NCBI GenBank assembly: GCA_014885115.2
Contig: WKLE02000285.1
Location: forward strand, 1 to 43,175
DNA length: 43,175 nucleotides
Direction of reading: 5' to 3'
Origin: Asterionellopsis glacialis
Taxonomy: Eukaryota > Bacillariophyta > Plagiogrammaphyceae > Rhaphoneidales > Asterionellopsidaceae
Position 1 is the stretch's first letter, and each line of letters begins with the position of its first letter. Positions 30,102-41,080 of the stretch are shown one piece after another. The position numbers and the translations under genes were made by a program. The notes beneath the pieces were generated by a model that did not search any database, was not told where the DNA came from, and saw nothing but the letters and a program-made list of their open reading frames with translations.

Positions 30102-31268
30102 ATGGACAATACACAACCACCGTCACGAAAACGAGCCAGGACACGGCAAGATATTGTGGTAAGCGGACATGCTGCAGCAGCAGCTGCTGCGTGTAGTAAC
30201 AGTGGTTCGACAACGAACGGAGTAACGAATGCTGTTCTACAACAAGATCCAGCATGTGTTAAAACCTTGAATGCACATTTAAATTGGGTTTCGTTGGTAT
30301 CCGATATTGGCAAAAATCAAATTATATCAGGTTCCTATGATACATCTATTAAATTATGGGATTTGACATCTGGATCATGTATACGTACGTTTACAGGTCA
30401 TACGGCCACTGTATTTTGCATTGCACCCGTGGGTGCGGGTATGAGTGGCCATAGTGATACTACTGATACGAAACATACAACAACCAAGTTTATATCTGGA
30501 TCTGTCGATAATCATATTAAACTATGGGATTTGCAAACTGGACAATGTTTACGTACATTTCGTGGACATTTCGATTCTGTGGAGTCTGTGGCAGCTATTG
30601 ACGAGGATAAATTTATATCTGGATCATCGGACAATACCATTAAATTATGGAATTGGGTTACAGGAGAATGTCTCCATACCTTTAAAGGATCCAGTGGTGC
30701 CGTCTGGGCTGTTGCCAAGGTAGGGAGTCACAATGGTGGTGGCCGTTGCACTATTGCCAATAGTAACGGATGTACCACTCATGATACTACGAACGAGAAT
30801 GACACTTCTTCTCGTACAAATAGTAATAGTAACAGCAATTTTATTTCAGTTCATGATAAGGATATCAAACTGTGGAATTTATCTACCAAATCTGTCATAC
30901 AAACCTACGATGGTCATGCCAAGGATGTATGGTCTATTGCTGTAGTAGATGATGGGACACAGTTTATATCTGCTTCCAGTGATGCAACAATTAAATTATG
31001 GGATATTGATAGTGGCGAATGTATCCGTACCTTTAAGGGACATTGTGGGAGTGTCGAATCTGTAGCTATTTCAGGAAACGATACCATTGTCTCGGGTTCT
31101 TGGGATCGTACGATTAAACTATGGAATATTCACACAGGTGAATGTATACATACCTATCATGGACATTCCAAACATGTTAGTTCGGTGGCTTGTGCTGTGC
31201 GTGATGAGATCTTTGTATCCAGTTCAAGTGATCTTACTATTAAAATATGGAAGATATACTCAAGCTAG
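30102..31268 (+). CDS. Seven-bladed WD40-repeat protein
   Basis: A single-exon protein of 388 residues. The first 45 residues are basic and Ala/Asn-rich (PPSRKRARTRQDIVV then seven alanines), possibly a nuclear signal. Seven WD repeats follow from about residue 50, each with the pattern 'F(I/V)SGS-D-TIKLW(D/N)-(T)GEC(I/L)-T(F/Y)-GH'. Together they close one beta-propeller. Blade 4 is irregular: it carries a Ser/Asn-rich insert (NENDTSSRTNSNSNSN) and reads ISVHDKDIKLWN. The blades resemble one another more than is usual, at DNA level too. Such propellers are scaffolds in many complexes, and nothing here tells which. An F-box or other partner domain is absent. Confidence 0.85.
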   Translation: MDNTQPPSRKRARTRQDIVVSGHAAAAAAACSNSGSTTNGVTNAVLQQDPACVKTLNAHLNWVSLVSDIGKNQIISGSYDTSIKLWDLTSGSCIRTFTGHTATVFCIAPVGAGMSGHSDTTDTKHTTTKFISGSVDNHIKLWDLQTGQCLRTFRGHFDSVESVAAIDEDKFISGSSDNTIKLWNWVTGECLHTFKGSSGAVWAVAKVGSHNGGGRCTIANSNGCTTHDTTNENDTSSRTNSNSNSNFISVHDKDIKLWNLSTKSVIQTYDGHAKDVWSIAVVDDGTQFISASSDATIKLWDIDSGECIRTFKGHCGSVESVAISGNDTIVSGSWDRTIKLWNIHTGECIHTYHGHSKHVSSVACAVRDEIFVSSSSDLTIKIWKIYSS

Positions 31269-32896
31269 TGTGTGGATGACATTATTTATATTTTAAAAAG
31301 TTGTTGTTGCGATATTTGATGCAGACGAAGAACAGCATTCACATGTCGTACTCAAAAGCATAAGAAAACAGACAAATAGCATTGCATAATGTCAATGAAA
31401 AAGTATGAATAACAGATTTTTTAAAACAATTAATGATGTGAATCTTCAGGTGCCACTCGGTTTTACATGTTTGTTCGAGAATGGATTCTGTGACACAAGA
31501 CATGAACTTTTTTTAAATGATGAAATGATGGTCTGTCGTCATAAGGTGGTTTGATTTGAGTCCACTCAGCTGGTGTATAACATTACAATTCCGAATTCCG
31601 CTCCATTTTCAACCTCCTGCCGGTTCAGGCCCAAATTCCGGGCCAGAATAAAGCGGAGCAAAATGATGATTTCAAACAAAGTCACAGTGATGGTAGTGGA
31701 ACATTGTCAACTTTTGAAAATGTAAACATGTATATTTTTCTCAAAATCTTGAAGTCGACGAACAGCAAAATGAAGATGCTACTAGCCAAAGTGGTAAACC
31801 AACATTGACGCAACTTGAAAAGCAAAGACACCATGATTTGCTGCAAGAAATCAAGGATGGAAAAAGAGTAGCTGCTGCGGCATCATTGCAACTAGCTATT
31901 TTTTAAAAGAAAGCGTGTTGTCAACATAAATATGATTTTGTAAGCTGGTCTACAGCTTTTCAGGAGAGGCGATGTCTGTTAAGATTAGGCAAATCTTTAA
32001 CATCACCATCAAATAGTGCTACAAAAACACAGCAAATACCATTGAAGCTTCAGAGATAAAATCAATTATGTATACACAGTAGAATCGTCTGTTCGCTAAC
32101 ACATTCAATGTGACTAAAAACTGGTTAATCGCAAATTCTGGTGGTCAAGAAGCGTTCAAAATGCTCTTCAAAAGCTTGCTTTTAAAAATAGCCGATGAGC
32201 AACAAACTTCAAGATGCTACAATGCATTAAAGTAGTGCCCGGAATCTAGTGCCACATCATGTTGTGAGAAGAAAATGCACTGTACGCAGTCCAACGGCTA
32301 TGATATACGTGGTATGATCTGTTCAACATTCCGATGGAAAAACAAATCTACAATGCAGTCTCATATTCAAGTACAGAATGTCAGTAGTGTTGAAAATGAT
32401 TTGGGCCTTTTTGACATCCTTCAGAACAATGGGGAGAGATTTACGGACTCGAAGACTTGTACCATTCTTCAAATCATATGTCCAAAGTGCCCAGGAATCC
32501 TTTGCAAATTGATTCTAATTTTTCATCCTTCATAAGATTGTCGGCTGTAGCAAAGTCATCAGAAAGAGGAAAATCACCCCCCAGATATACGGAAACGATC
32601 ACAGAACCAATTGTCACCTTAATCTGCAAATAGTTCTACATCCTGTATAGCATCTTCTATTGTACGGAAGATAAACCAATTTCAAAATCTTGTTATTCAT
32701 TATTTTATACTTTTACAGTAAGTTCCTGATAAGTTCATATCAAAATGAAGGGAGTGCTCGTGGTAGCTTATTGTTCAGACATTGATTCCTACTTTAGAAG
32801 CCACAAGCTGGCACATGGTGCACTGTAACTTGGGTAACACAAACCAGATACAACAGTGGAGCAAAATAGTCGTACTTTATTGAAGTAGTAGAAATA
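31269..32896. other. Intergenic region with broken protein-like fragments
   Basis: No intact gene. Fragments near 31805-31905 (TLTQLEKQRHHDLLQEIKDG) and 32275-32600 (a Cys/His-containing ORF of 86 codons, then SEQWGEIYGLEDLYHSSNHM in another frame) look like remains of coding sequence, maybe of a mobile element. I cannot name the family. A GGCCC/GGGCC hairpin sits near 31630. Confidence 0.35.
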
Positions 32897-33427
32897 TCAG
32901 CAAATAATTTGCGGAGTTTGTTGCCGCCGAAAGTACTGGTAAACCACTTTTTTGGGGCTTTTTTCTCGCAAAGGTAATATACTCTTGACAAATACTCCAA
33001 GGCAGGTCAAGCCTTCTTCACCTCTCCACGTACCGACTTCAACATCATATCCAAAATAGTGCGTTAAACGATTCACATTATCTTTCCACCGTCCGTTGTT
33101 CAGTTCGGACTTTTTCTGTTGTAAGTAATCATCTCTGCCATAAACAATGTCTTTGTAAAGTTTATGCCCATCAAATGAAGTCTCTTTCAAAAAATATTCA
33201 ATAATGGGACGTCCTTCTGAACTGAGATAATTTTTTTCATCTTTGTTGCAAACGTAGTTGTGAAGTTTGCCCATGTCACCTTCAAGCCCTTCTGGGCCAC
33301 GAATGAATAGGATGAAGTCAGATCCAGAAAAAGAGTCTCCTCCTGGAACTTGCATATACCACGCTACAGCGTCTGGGTGCGCTCCCAATATAGACTGACA
33401 GATTTGAACTTGCATTAAGGTGCCCAT
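32897..33427 (-). CDS. Hypothetical protein, no recognised family
   Basis: A 176-residue protein from MGTLMQVQICQSILGAHPD to RRQQTPQIIC. The open frame extends upstream to 33784, but that part (Lys/Arg/Ser-rich, odd composition) reads like a 5' leader, so I chose the Met at 33427. The body is balanced and soluble, with AVAWYMQVPGGDSFSGSDFILFIRGPEGLEG, then FDGHKLYKDIVYGRDDYLQQKK and THYFGYDVEVGTWRGEEGLTCLGVFV. No signal peptide or membrane helix is seen. A GTACCTGG motif lies about 195 bp upstream. Function unknown. Confidence 0.55.
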   Translation of the reverse strand: MGTLMQVQICQSILGAHPDAVAWYMQVPGGDSFSGSDFILFIRGPEGLEGDMGKLHNYVCNKDEKNYLSSEGRPIIEYFLKETSFDGHKLYKDIVYGRDDYLQQKKSELNNGRWKDNVNRLTHYFGYDVEVGTWRGEEGLTCLGVFVKSILPLREKSPKKVVYQYFRRQQTPQIIC

Positions 33428-34083
33428 TGTTCTCTTTATTTTATGTGTGTTTCGTAAGTATCGAGTTTGTTTTCTTTCCTTTGACGAAACTATGAGTTGT
33501 GTGTTTGTGCTCTTCAATATGCGTTCCGAAGATGACTTGATGGTTAGTCTTGTTTTGTGTATGACACGATGGAGTTGGAGTTCTTTTTCAAGGGATTCTC
33601 TAGAATTCAGTTTTTTGAACGTGAGTACCTGGTGGACTATCGATTGATCGTTGCTGTCGAACAAGTTCAACTTACGTGCTATTTTTCTGATACTAAATAA
33701 GTGCATATATTGAAGTCGTACGTTTTTTGCATAAAAAAAGTACCGACAGGAGAAAATTGACATTTTACATACTAAATTACTCAAGATATGTAGAATTTTC
33801 TTATGTAATATGATAGTATAATATTGAAGTTGCAGCTTAAAACCAAAAAAACAGGTATTACTAACATAAAAAATGATAAAGCATCATGATGTACATTAAA
33901 TCCCAGTGAACTAAAAAAAAAGGTAGAAATATTGTTATATAAAATGAGCATATTGAGGTTTCACATTTTGCACATAATAAACTAGCCACAAAAGCGACAA
34001 TTGATAAAATACAAAGTGTATTAAAAACGGAAAGTATACACCAAGTGCGACACTGATCTTGTTTTACCATCAGTACAGACAGT

Positions 34084-34165
34084 ACAAGGTCTCTCTCTAG
34101 TAAGTACCAGGTGGGACTACCAGGTACTGTCACTCTAGAGGTAGAGATACCGGTAGAGAACGGAA
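34084..34165. promoter_or_regulatory. TACCWGGTA / CTCTAG motif cluster
   Basis: Within 80 bp there are CTCTCTCTAG, TACCAGGTG, TACCAGGTA (34118-34126), CTCTAGAG and ATACCGGTAGAG. Both motif classes of the window appear together here, upstream of the hypothetical gene that starts at 33427. Confidence 0.4.
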
Positions 34166-34968
34166 TCAATGCGTTCCTCTTGCCTTGTTGAAGTTTCAGA
34201 ACTTTTATTTTTAGAAGCAAGATTTTGATTGGTTACAGTAAATCAGTATGCTGCACGAGTTCTGGATATGAAATGGTAACAATGTCTAAAAAAGAACAGA
34301 AAATGATATATTCAGTGAATGTCAGTAAATGAAGTTTAAAAATGTGAAGTACAGATAAGGCACCATCTTGAGCTTTAGTTGGTGCAAAATATTTTGGATT
34401 TAGATATGGAATTAGTTCCAACTGTCCTCCTCCCCCAAGGATCATAGTGCACCCTTAGATTTAGGTCTCTGCACAACAAGAATTGATGAAGTATTACAGG
34501 GAGTGCGTATAAATGTTCTCTGTGTGTTTCTTGTTGCCTGTCTGGTGAAATCTCAGGGTGAATCCATCAGGATGTTTTAACACCATTTATCAACAATGTA
34601 ATCCAAGGAACTGAAGACAAGAAACAACCAAACATCTTGGATTTCTTCCAGGATTAGGTGAACCATTTTTTGACATCTGGTCCATAGAACCCCCTGTACA
34701 ACAGATTTTAAAAAAATAATATCTGACAATCAATACAAACTGATAATATTATATACAGGGTGTGTACAAGTCATTTTTAACAGAACTTCTTAATAAATTT
34801 TTATTGAAAAAAATTGTCAGCATGCTCAAAAATCAGTCTGGATTTTTTGTCCAAAGTACATACTTAGTATGGTACACATAATTTGTCTGGTACAAAAAAA
34901 AATCAATATCAGAACAAAAATGAATTTTTCATACAAGTACATGCTTTTAGAAATTTTGGAAAATACTC

Positions 34969-35213
34969 CAAAATTTATTTAAGGTGGTAGATTGGCATAT
35001 GGATGTCTAAGTAATTTCTATGCAATTTCTATAGGATTTTGTTTCCTACAGCCCAGATTTGCAAGAAGGAAAAATCTATGGAAGGTTACACAACAGATTC
35101 ATCAAAAATTACTCTTTATAAGACTCACAAAAATGTCAATTTTGACACCTCAGACTTTCATTTTAACTAATTTGCTAAAGTAAGCCAATCTATCACCTTA
35201 ACAAAATTGGAGA
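34969..35213. mobile_element. MITE-like inverted-repeat element
   Basis: AAGGTGGTAGATTGGC at 34981-34996 faces its reverse complement at 35184-35199, with 15 of 16 bases matching. The similarity extends outward with small differences (TCCAAAATTTATTT against TCCAATTTTGTT after reversal). The inner 187 bp have no long gene, only a 63-codon ORF. Small size, terminal inverted repeats and an AT-rich core are the features of a MITE. I see no clear target-site duplication. Confidence 0.5.
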
Positions 35214-35425
35214 TGTTTGCTAAAAAATTGGACCAACTACTTCATACAAAAATGAAAGACAAAATTCTTGGAAGAACCAAATAATGATTTAGAGTGGGAA
35301 TGTACTAATTTAGGTAGAATTCTACATTAATGTGATAATGGCTGGCAGTGGGTGTCCCAACAGGATGCGTTTTGTCCTGGGGGCACCTTCAATTTGGTCC
35401 ACCAGGCAGGGAAAGTTAGAAAAGA

Positions 35426-35443
35426 GGTGTCCTGCAGGACACC
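35426..35443. repeat. Perfect 18-bp palindrome
   Basis: GGTGTCCTGCAGGACACC is its own reverse complement, centred on a PstI-type CTGCAG. It sits in a locally GC-rich patch next to the foldback element and may be its outer border. 'GAGGTGTCC' recurs near the related copy at 36161-36169. Confidence 0.6.
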
Positions 35444-35496
35444 CGCTATCCTTGGGGGGGCGTCTTCTATTTTGCATTGATAATTTGCACCCTTAG

Positions 35497-35651
35497 GACC
35501 CAAATTAATCAAATTAATAAAAAAATATTGATTGATCATGAACAAATGATAATATGAACAAAGGACCCTTGAAAAAGTGTTCATATGAAAAAATGGCCAA
35601 ATATTGATTGTCCATGAACAAAAATCTGTTCATGATCAATCAATTTGGGTC
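35497..35651. mobile_element. Foldback/MITE-like element
   Basis: ATTGATTGATCATGAACA (35527-35544) and its exact reverse complement (35627-35644) enclose 82 bp. Further out GACCCAA (35497-35503) pairs with TTGGGTC (35645-35651), with an extra A-rich insert in the left arm. No gene lies inside. A small non-autonomous DNA element is the simplest reading. Confidence 0.5.
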
Positions 35652-36103
35652 ATGATGAAAAATGGAACATTCCACAAGATGTAGAAACCTACTTAAACTA
35701 GTACAAGTTATCCCTTCAGATTTCTGTTTACACCATCCAGCTCTTTTCTTTTTCTTGTTTTTCCTGCCCTGTGTACAGTACTACACATCAGAATTCTTTC
35801 AAAAGCAGTTTTGAACAAGCCCTCACTGATGCTGTTGGACCCCTTTGCTAAAGTTCATTGTTCTTGTAAACATCAGGCAAGTGTTGGTGTACTAGTGATG
35901 CTTCTTGCATTCTCTTTGTCATTGACAAGTCACCATGCCATTGAAAAAGTGTTCTTCTTGCTCTTTTCTTGATCTGTCTCAAAAAATTGAAGGAAAAAAT
36001 ACCATACAGTACAGTAAAAAAATATATGGGTATGACAATTTACGAAAGAAGGACAAAGACCAGACGGCCGCGGCGGCGTATACAATCAAAAGGTCGTGAC
36101 CAA

Positions 36104-36548
36104 TACCTGGTACATATTATTTGTTAACCTAGTCTAGGTAGCATGCCTGTCTTCCCCAAAGAGGTGTCCATGTGAACAATCAACTGCTCGTGAACAATCA
36201 ATATTTTTTCGTTAATTCGGGTCCTTAGGGCAGGGGATAATCGAACTTATTGCAGTGCTGTCAGAGCCCTTCTCAGCAGTGACATTTAGGATACTGGTAC
36301 TCTAGTTCCGCACGGTACCTCGTAGAGAACAGAACGAAGACCCGGCGCGGCCGGACAGATGGGCAGGAGGCAACAGAAAGATATTTTGTAACTATTAAAA
36401 TACATACATACACATATATTAATATATAGCACTAGACGGACACGTAGGTCCAACTGGTAGCAAGTAAAGGGTACTGGTACCAGGTACGTGTTCCATCAAG
36501 CGCAGATATAGTTGAAAACGAAGATCTGAGGATGTCAAGTACCGGTAC
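36104..36548. promoter_or_regulatory. GTAC/TACCWGGTA motif cluster upstream of NAGK
   Basis: TACCTGGTA at 36104-36112, TACCAGGTA at 36478-36486 within GTACTGGTACCAGGTAC, and GTACCGGTAC at 36539-36548 precede the N-acetylglutamate kinase start by 600, 220 and 160 bp. There is no coding potential here. Confidence 0.4.
36191..36230. repeat. Diverged single-arm copy of the foldback repeat, inverted
   Basis: Read on the minus strand, this segment gives CCCTAAGGACCCGAATTAAC followed by an A-run, ATATTGATTGTTCA. It closely follows the left arm of the element at 35491-35544 (CCTTAGGACCCAAATTAA, A-run, ATATTGATTGATCA). The two copies lie 650 bp apart in opposite orientation and may bound a larger element. 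Confidence 0.45.
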
Positions 36549-36705
36549 AATCGAGAAAATCAAAGAACGACGCGTCTTTTGACATGCCGATAATTTGCAT
36601 CACAAAAAATTGTTTGAAAGTGCAACACAAACGACATAATATTTTCACACCAAAAAATATTGTGGAGTCAAACAGTCTTCGAGAAACACAAAAGGAACAG
36701 ATATC

Positions 36706-37851
36706 ATGAAGTTAGGTGTTGCTTTCATTACCGTCCTTGCATCTTTGGCATGCTCCACTACTAATACTGTTTCCGCTTTCGGTGTTGCTCCGCCAGCATC
36801 GACAGTGACGACGTTGCGAGGTCCTGCGCTGGTATCAAGATCAACCGAGTTATTCGATTCTTCACCAGATGGATCCTTCGCTGAAACAGCGCTTGGTATT
36901 TCGGAGGCTGCAGCATCCTTACGAGGAAAAATTGTTGTTGTCAAGTATGGAGGAAATGCCATGACATCTCCTGAACTTGCTCTTGGATTCTGTCAGGATG
37001 TTGCCGCCTTACAAAATTTGGGTATCCGTGTTGTTGTTGTTCACGGTAAGAATGTCTATTCATGATCTTGTGTGTCGCTTGAGACTATTTTTTCTATTGA
37101 CTTGTTGCAAAATCCCAGTCGCTTACTCAAATGCTATGCATCATGAAATACTTGGCCCATTCAATTTTATACAGGTGGGGGTCCTCAAATTTCAAGCATG
37201 CTTGATAAAGTAGGTGTAGAATGCACTTGGGAAGGTGGAATGAGAGTTTCTTCTGAAGAAGTCGTTGATGTCGCAGAAATGGTCTTGTGTGGCAGTGTTA
37301 ACAAGAAGATTTCTGCTGGTATTACAAGTGCAGGTGGCCATGCGATCGGGTTGTCAGGACGAGACGATTCACTTTTACAATGTACCAAGCAAATCAACAA
37401 GGATGGGTTGGACTTGGGTTTTGTAGGTCAAGTTGAGACTGTCAATACACAATTGTTACACAGTCTTCTTGACATTGGTATTACACCTGTGGTTTCACCC
37501 ATTGGTACAGGTATTGGTGAAGAGACGAATGTTGCCTACAATGTCAACGCGGACGTGGCTGCTGGTCGTATCGCAGGAGAATTGAAGGCTTCTCGTGCTT
37601 TGTTCCTCACAGATATTGCAGGAGTCCTTGACAAAGAAATGGAGTTGATTGAAGAACTAAACATTGAACAAGTAAATGCTCTCATCGACGACGGTACCAT
37701 ATCAGGTGGTATGATTCCAAAGGTATCCTATGCGACTGATGCTGTCAAGCTTGGTGTCGAGTTTGCCTTTATCACTGATGGGAGAGTTCCTCATGCATTA
37801 TTAAATGAAATTATTGGAACTGGTGGGGGAGGAACTCGTGTAGGCCTTTGA
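36706..37851 (+). CDS. argB: Plastid-targeted N-acetylglutamate kinase
   Basis: Exons 36706-37045 and 37175-37851 join through a 129-bp GT-AG intron and give 338 residues. The enzyme phosphorylates N-acetylglutamate with ATP, the second step of ornithine/arginine synthesis. Residues 1-24 form a signal peptide and VSAF-G (22-26) is the plastid import motif. The kinase fold follows, with [12 protein letters not shown] (ATP phosphate-binding Lys and Gly), VVVVHGGGPQIS across the splice junction (substrate binding), [31 protein letters not shown] and a C-terminal [17 protein letters not shown]. All expected motifs are present and length after targeting is normal. Arginine made here would feed protein synthesis and, in diatoms, link with the mitochondrial urea cycle (known biology, not visible here). 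Confidence 0.93.
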
Positions 37852-38046
37852 TTAAAGATAACGAATACATCTAATTAGATAATGCATCTTTTATTTTATA
37901 TTTGAAAACTTTTATTTTATGTTCAAAGAGGTCAGAGATCCAATTGTGTGAGTATTCAACTATCTCTCTAATTTTGTGGTCATTATGCTTATTTGTTTAC
38001 AAACCAGTAGATTTTTTAAGCTTTCCTCTTCCTCACAACTTACATA

Positions 38047-38175
38047 TAGGACTAGGTCACCTAGTCCTACAGCTAAATGGACAAAATATGCACGCAGAGA
38101 AACAACAACAAAACTTTCTCGATTTTGTTTAAAACAGATCTGTATGTCCTAGAGGACCTAGACTAGGTCCTCTAG
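38047..38175. repeat. Two long perfect odd-length palindromes
   Basis: TAGGACTAGGT and its reverse complement flank a single C (38047-38069, 23 bp). CTAGAGGACCTAG and its reverse complement flank a single A (38149-38175, 27 bp). Every arm base pairs. A smaller TCTCTA-G-TAGAGA follows at 38315-38327. All lie between the NAGK stop and the NDC1-like start. Confidence 0.75.
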
Positions 38176-38503
38176 TAGAGAATTCGGTCTGTAGATTTTG
38201 TAGGATACCACTTCTTATAGTGTATTCATTACGAAGAATTTACGAAAAGTTAAGGAGTGTATCAAAATCGTAAAAAATTCTTGTACTGGTTCTTGTACCT
38301 GAGTAGAAGTAGTCTCTCTAGTAGAGATCTAACTGGAACACCAAATTTCTTGGTACTGATGAGGAGATTTCAAAATCAAACGAACCCTGTCTGTCGCACG
38401 AGCTGCCATAAAAATTTCTGCAGTGCTCTTGTCAACAAGCAGAAACCATCACCAAAATAGAGGACAACGGACCGTTCTCAATCAACAAAATTTATTGAAC
38501 GTC

Positions 38504-40805
38504 ATGGCGTCACAACAGGGGATGACGGCTGCAACAGCAGCTCACCAACAGCAAAAGCTTCCCACTCTTACTTTTGTTGCATCCATGTCTGTGACTTACC
38601 GGAGACTTCTTGTTTTTTGTTGTGTTCCACCGTTCGTTGTTCTAACGGCTCCTTTATGTCTCACAGGAATTCTAAAATGTTTGAATGTGTTCACCCAGGG
38701 CCACGGTTTACTATTTTCTATTTTAGTGATCCTTCTTTTACATATCACTAGACGGTTGATTATGAAGTATGCTCCTACAAAAAGAAAGGCTGAAAGTGCA
38801 TTGTCTCAAAGTCGACTCTGGTTGCCATTACTGAGCGCTGCCACCACCCAGGTTGCCATCAGATATGCCATTGCTCCCCTTGGTTCCATATTGGGTTACG
38901 AGAAATATTTGCAAATGACACCAAGCTTTCAACTTTCGACTATACTTCGCTTATCTACTGGCACACTTTTACTTGGTTTGGCAATCATACTCCGATATGT
39001 TGGTCCTGCTTCTGTGGGTACGTCTTTGTGCAACTAACCTATTTCACACAAAAACCTGAATTCCAAACGTGATCGATTTTAAATCTTTTTATTGTACGTC
39101 TCACACAAATCCATATCGGCGTTTCAATTTTTTTAATGTCATAGTTCGTTGTTCATCTGTGCCCTTGATATCTCATCCGATGACATCATCTATGCGATCT
39201 ATTTGGGCTCGTTGTACCTCATTGGATGCTATTCTTGATATCATTGCGGGGCCAGATAATATCCATTCAGCGCAGGCCAAACAAAAGTTCCCCATCATTC
39301 ATAATTGCGGTCGCAGATATCAGAGATGGACAAATCGAGCAGCAATAGGTCAAATATTATTGTCTGCTTTATTTGGAACATTTGTTGCTTATACAACCGT
39401 TCTTGGTTGGTATCACTCACCACACGACAGTCATGAGCATACAGAACCTTTCATCAAAACGGCCTTGGTTGCGACTTGTCTCTTGACCACCTTGTTCCAT
39501 CTTTTCTGTACAGCGCTAGATGGAAAGTCGCATGAGCTTAACCCTCGACTCTATCACTGTAGAAATGTACAGGAATTTCTGTCATCGTTGAAACTAAGTC
39601 TCCGACCCGGAAACTTTGTCTCTTCCATACTACAAACCGTATTTGCTGTACCCCTCATCTCCATTGGCGCAATGTTTTGGGCAACAGACAAAAGTATAAG
39701 TGATACCCGCACTGGAGATTTAACAAGTTTAGGACTCGTCTGCGTTTCGACGACTCTGGTCATTACCATTATTTTGGCAGCGATTGATGAAGTCGCGAAG
39801 GTCGCACTTTGTGTCCAAGGCTTGAACTTGAAGAAACTCATGATAAAGATTTTGGGTGAATCCAATCCTGACTTATGCTTAGACCTCATGCTAAATAGCG
39901 TACTGCACGGAGATGCATTACTTGTTCGGAACATCTGGTCTCCCACAGAAAAGGCAGACAGAGACAATGAAGAAAGTCGAAGGAATGATTATTGTATCGA
40001 TCAAATGGCCCATACGCTACTTCACAAGGGCGATGACAACGCTTTAAACATGGCAGGCCTAGAACAGGACATTTTGCGCTTTTTGGTTTTGGAATCTGTT
40101 GGAGGTGTTGGTGATAAGGCAAATGATGTCGAGGAATCCTTACTGGCAAAGGCTTCCTTGCGTCATATGGAATCTGTCAAGTTTTGGGTAGAACCTCCGA
40201 CCAACAAATTGGTAAGAAGAGAGCCTGCTGTCATTCCTTTGGTTCGAGGTCTTTGTGCGTACGCTGGTGGTTTAGGCGAGGCATTGATCGCCTGTACTTC
40301 ATCCAATATGGCTCCGAAGTCGCAGATGAGTTGGCAACAGCACGGGCCAAGTGCATCGCTGAACGACCGCACACCATATGCAACCTGGTCGCTTCCACCC
40401 GGTGCAACCAGCTGCGCCGAATACTCCATTCAAGGAGCTGCTCGGTGTGTAGTTCTGGATTTGGCATCTTCTGGAAAATTTATGGGTGACTGGAGGAATA
40501 GCAATTTGTGTTCAATGGTGCCCTCTGTCTTGCATTCTGCTTTTCGTTTATCGTGTGGTATTAAAAGCTACGCCCTATATCTACAGCGAAACCAATCATT
40601 GTCTGTTCGAGTCGAAGATAACTTAAACTGGATTGCCATTCATCGACCCGAATTGCGTCGACTTTTGTTGTCATGTGATGATGCAGCAATTATGATTCTA
40701 CAATCTTTGAAATCTGTCGATGCTCTTCGCATTGTCGAATCACGTGTACAGAGTGGTTGTCGGGCATGGGTGCAACAGCTTCAATCACAACTGAACAGTA
40801 AGTGA
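38504..40805 (+). CDS. NDC1-like transmembrane nucleoporin
   Basis: Exons 38504-39017 and 39145-40805 flank a 127-bp GT-AG intron (gtacgt ... catag). The product has 724 residues. The start is the first ATG of the frame (MASQQGMTAATAAHQQQ). The N-terminal 270 residues hold six to eight hydrophobic segments, beginning RLLVFCCVPPFVVLTAPLCL and including GLLFSILVILLLH and QILLSALFGTFVAYTTVLG. The C-terminal half is soluble and helical, with VIPLVRGLCAYAGGLGEALI, WSLPPGATSCAEYSIQGAAR and DWRNSNLCSMVPSVLHSAFR. This layout and these phrases fit the NDC1/Nup family, which anchors nuclear pore complexes in the envelope and, in fungi, spindle pole bodies. Sequence divergence makes the call moderate, and another multispan nuclear-envelope protein is possible. 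Confidence 0.6.
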
Positions 40806-41080
40806 GTTGAGCTTATTTAGTCCTGTCCTTGATAATAGACGCGCACACAGTAACAACACAAATCGAAGAATTGGCACAATCATTGTAAGCCTAAATTCAG
40901 TATTGAGTTTCACATTGTGAGACGATGTATTGTAATGCTAGAGTAGTAGACGTAAAATACTTGAAATAGACATACAATATTTATAAGTCTTCCTCTACTA
41001 ATGATATCTAGATAATTTAACTATTACCTCTGAGAACGAATTCTTAGAATCATAGATACATTTCACACCAGAAACTTTTT
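40806..41080. other. Convergent 3' interval, nothing recognised
   Basis: AT-rich 3' flanks of the NDC1-like and isochorismatase-like genes. No motif copies or ORFs of note are seen before the duplicated fragment at 41081. Confidence 0.5.

Larger units (their letters stand above)
33785..36705. other. Non-coding, repeat-rich interval
   Basis: About 2.9 kb without a convincing gene. It holds the motif cluster at 34084-34165, an inverted-repeat element at 34969-35213, a short palindrome at 35426-35443, a foldback element at 35497-35651 with a related copy at 36191-36230, and more TACCWGGTA copies at 36104 and 36478. ORFs such as 34992-35183 and 35327-35584 lie inside or across these repeats and look accidental. 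Confidence 0.5.

Noticed and set aside
34680..34775. TACAGGGTGT and TACAGGGGGT words that resemble Tc1/mariner ends
   Set aside because: They point away from each other, no matching opposite ends were found, and no transposase DDE/D frame is visible.
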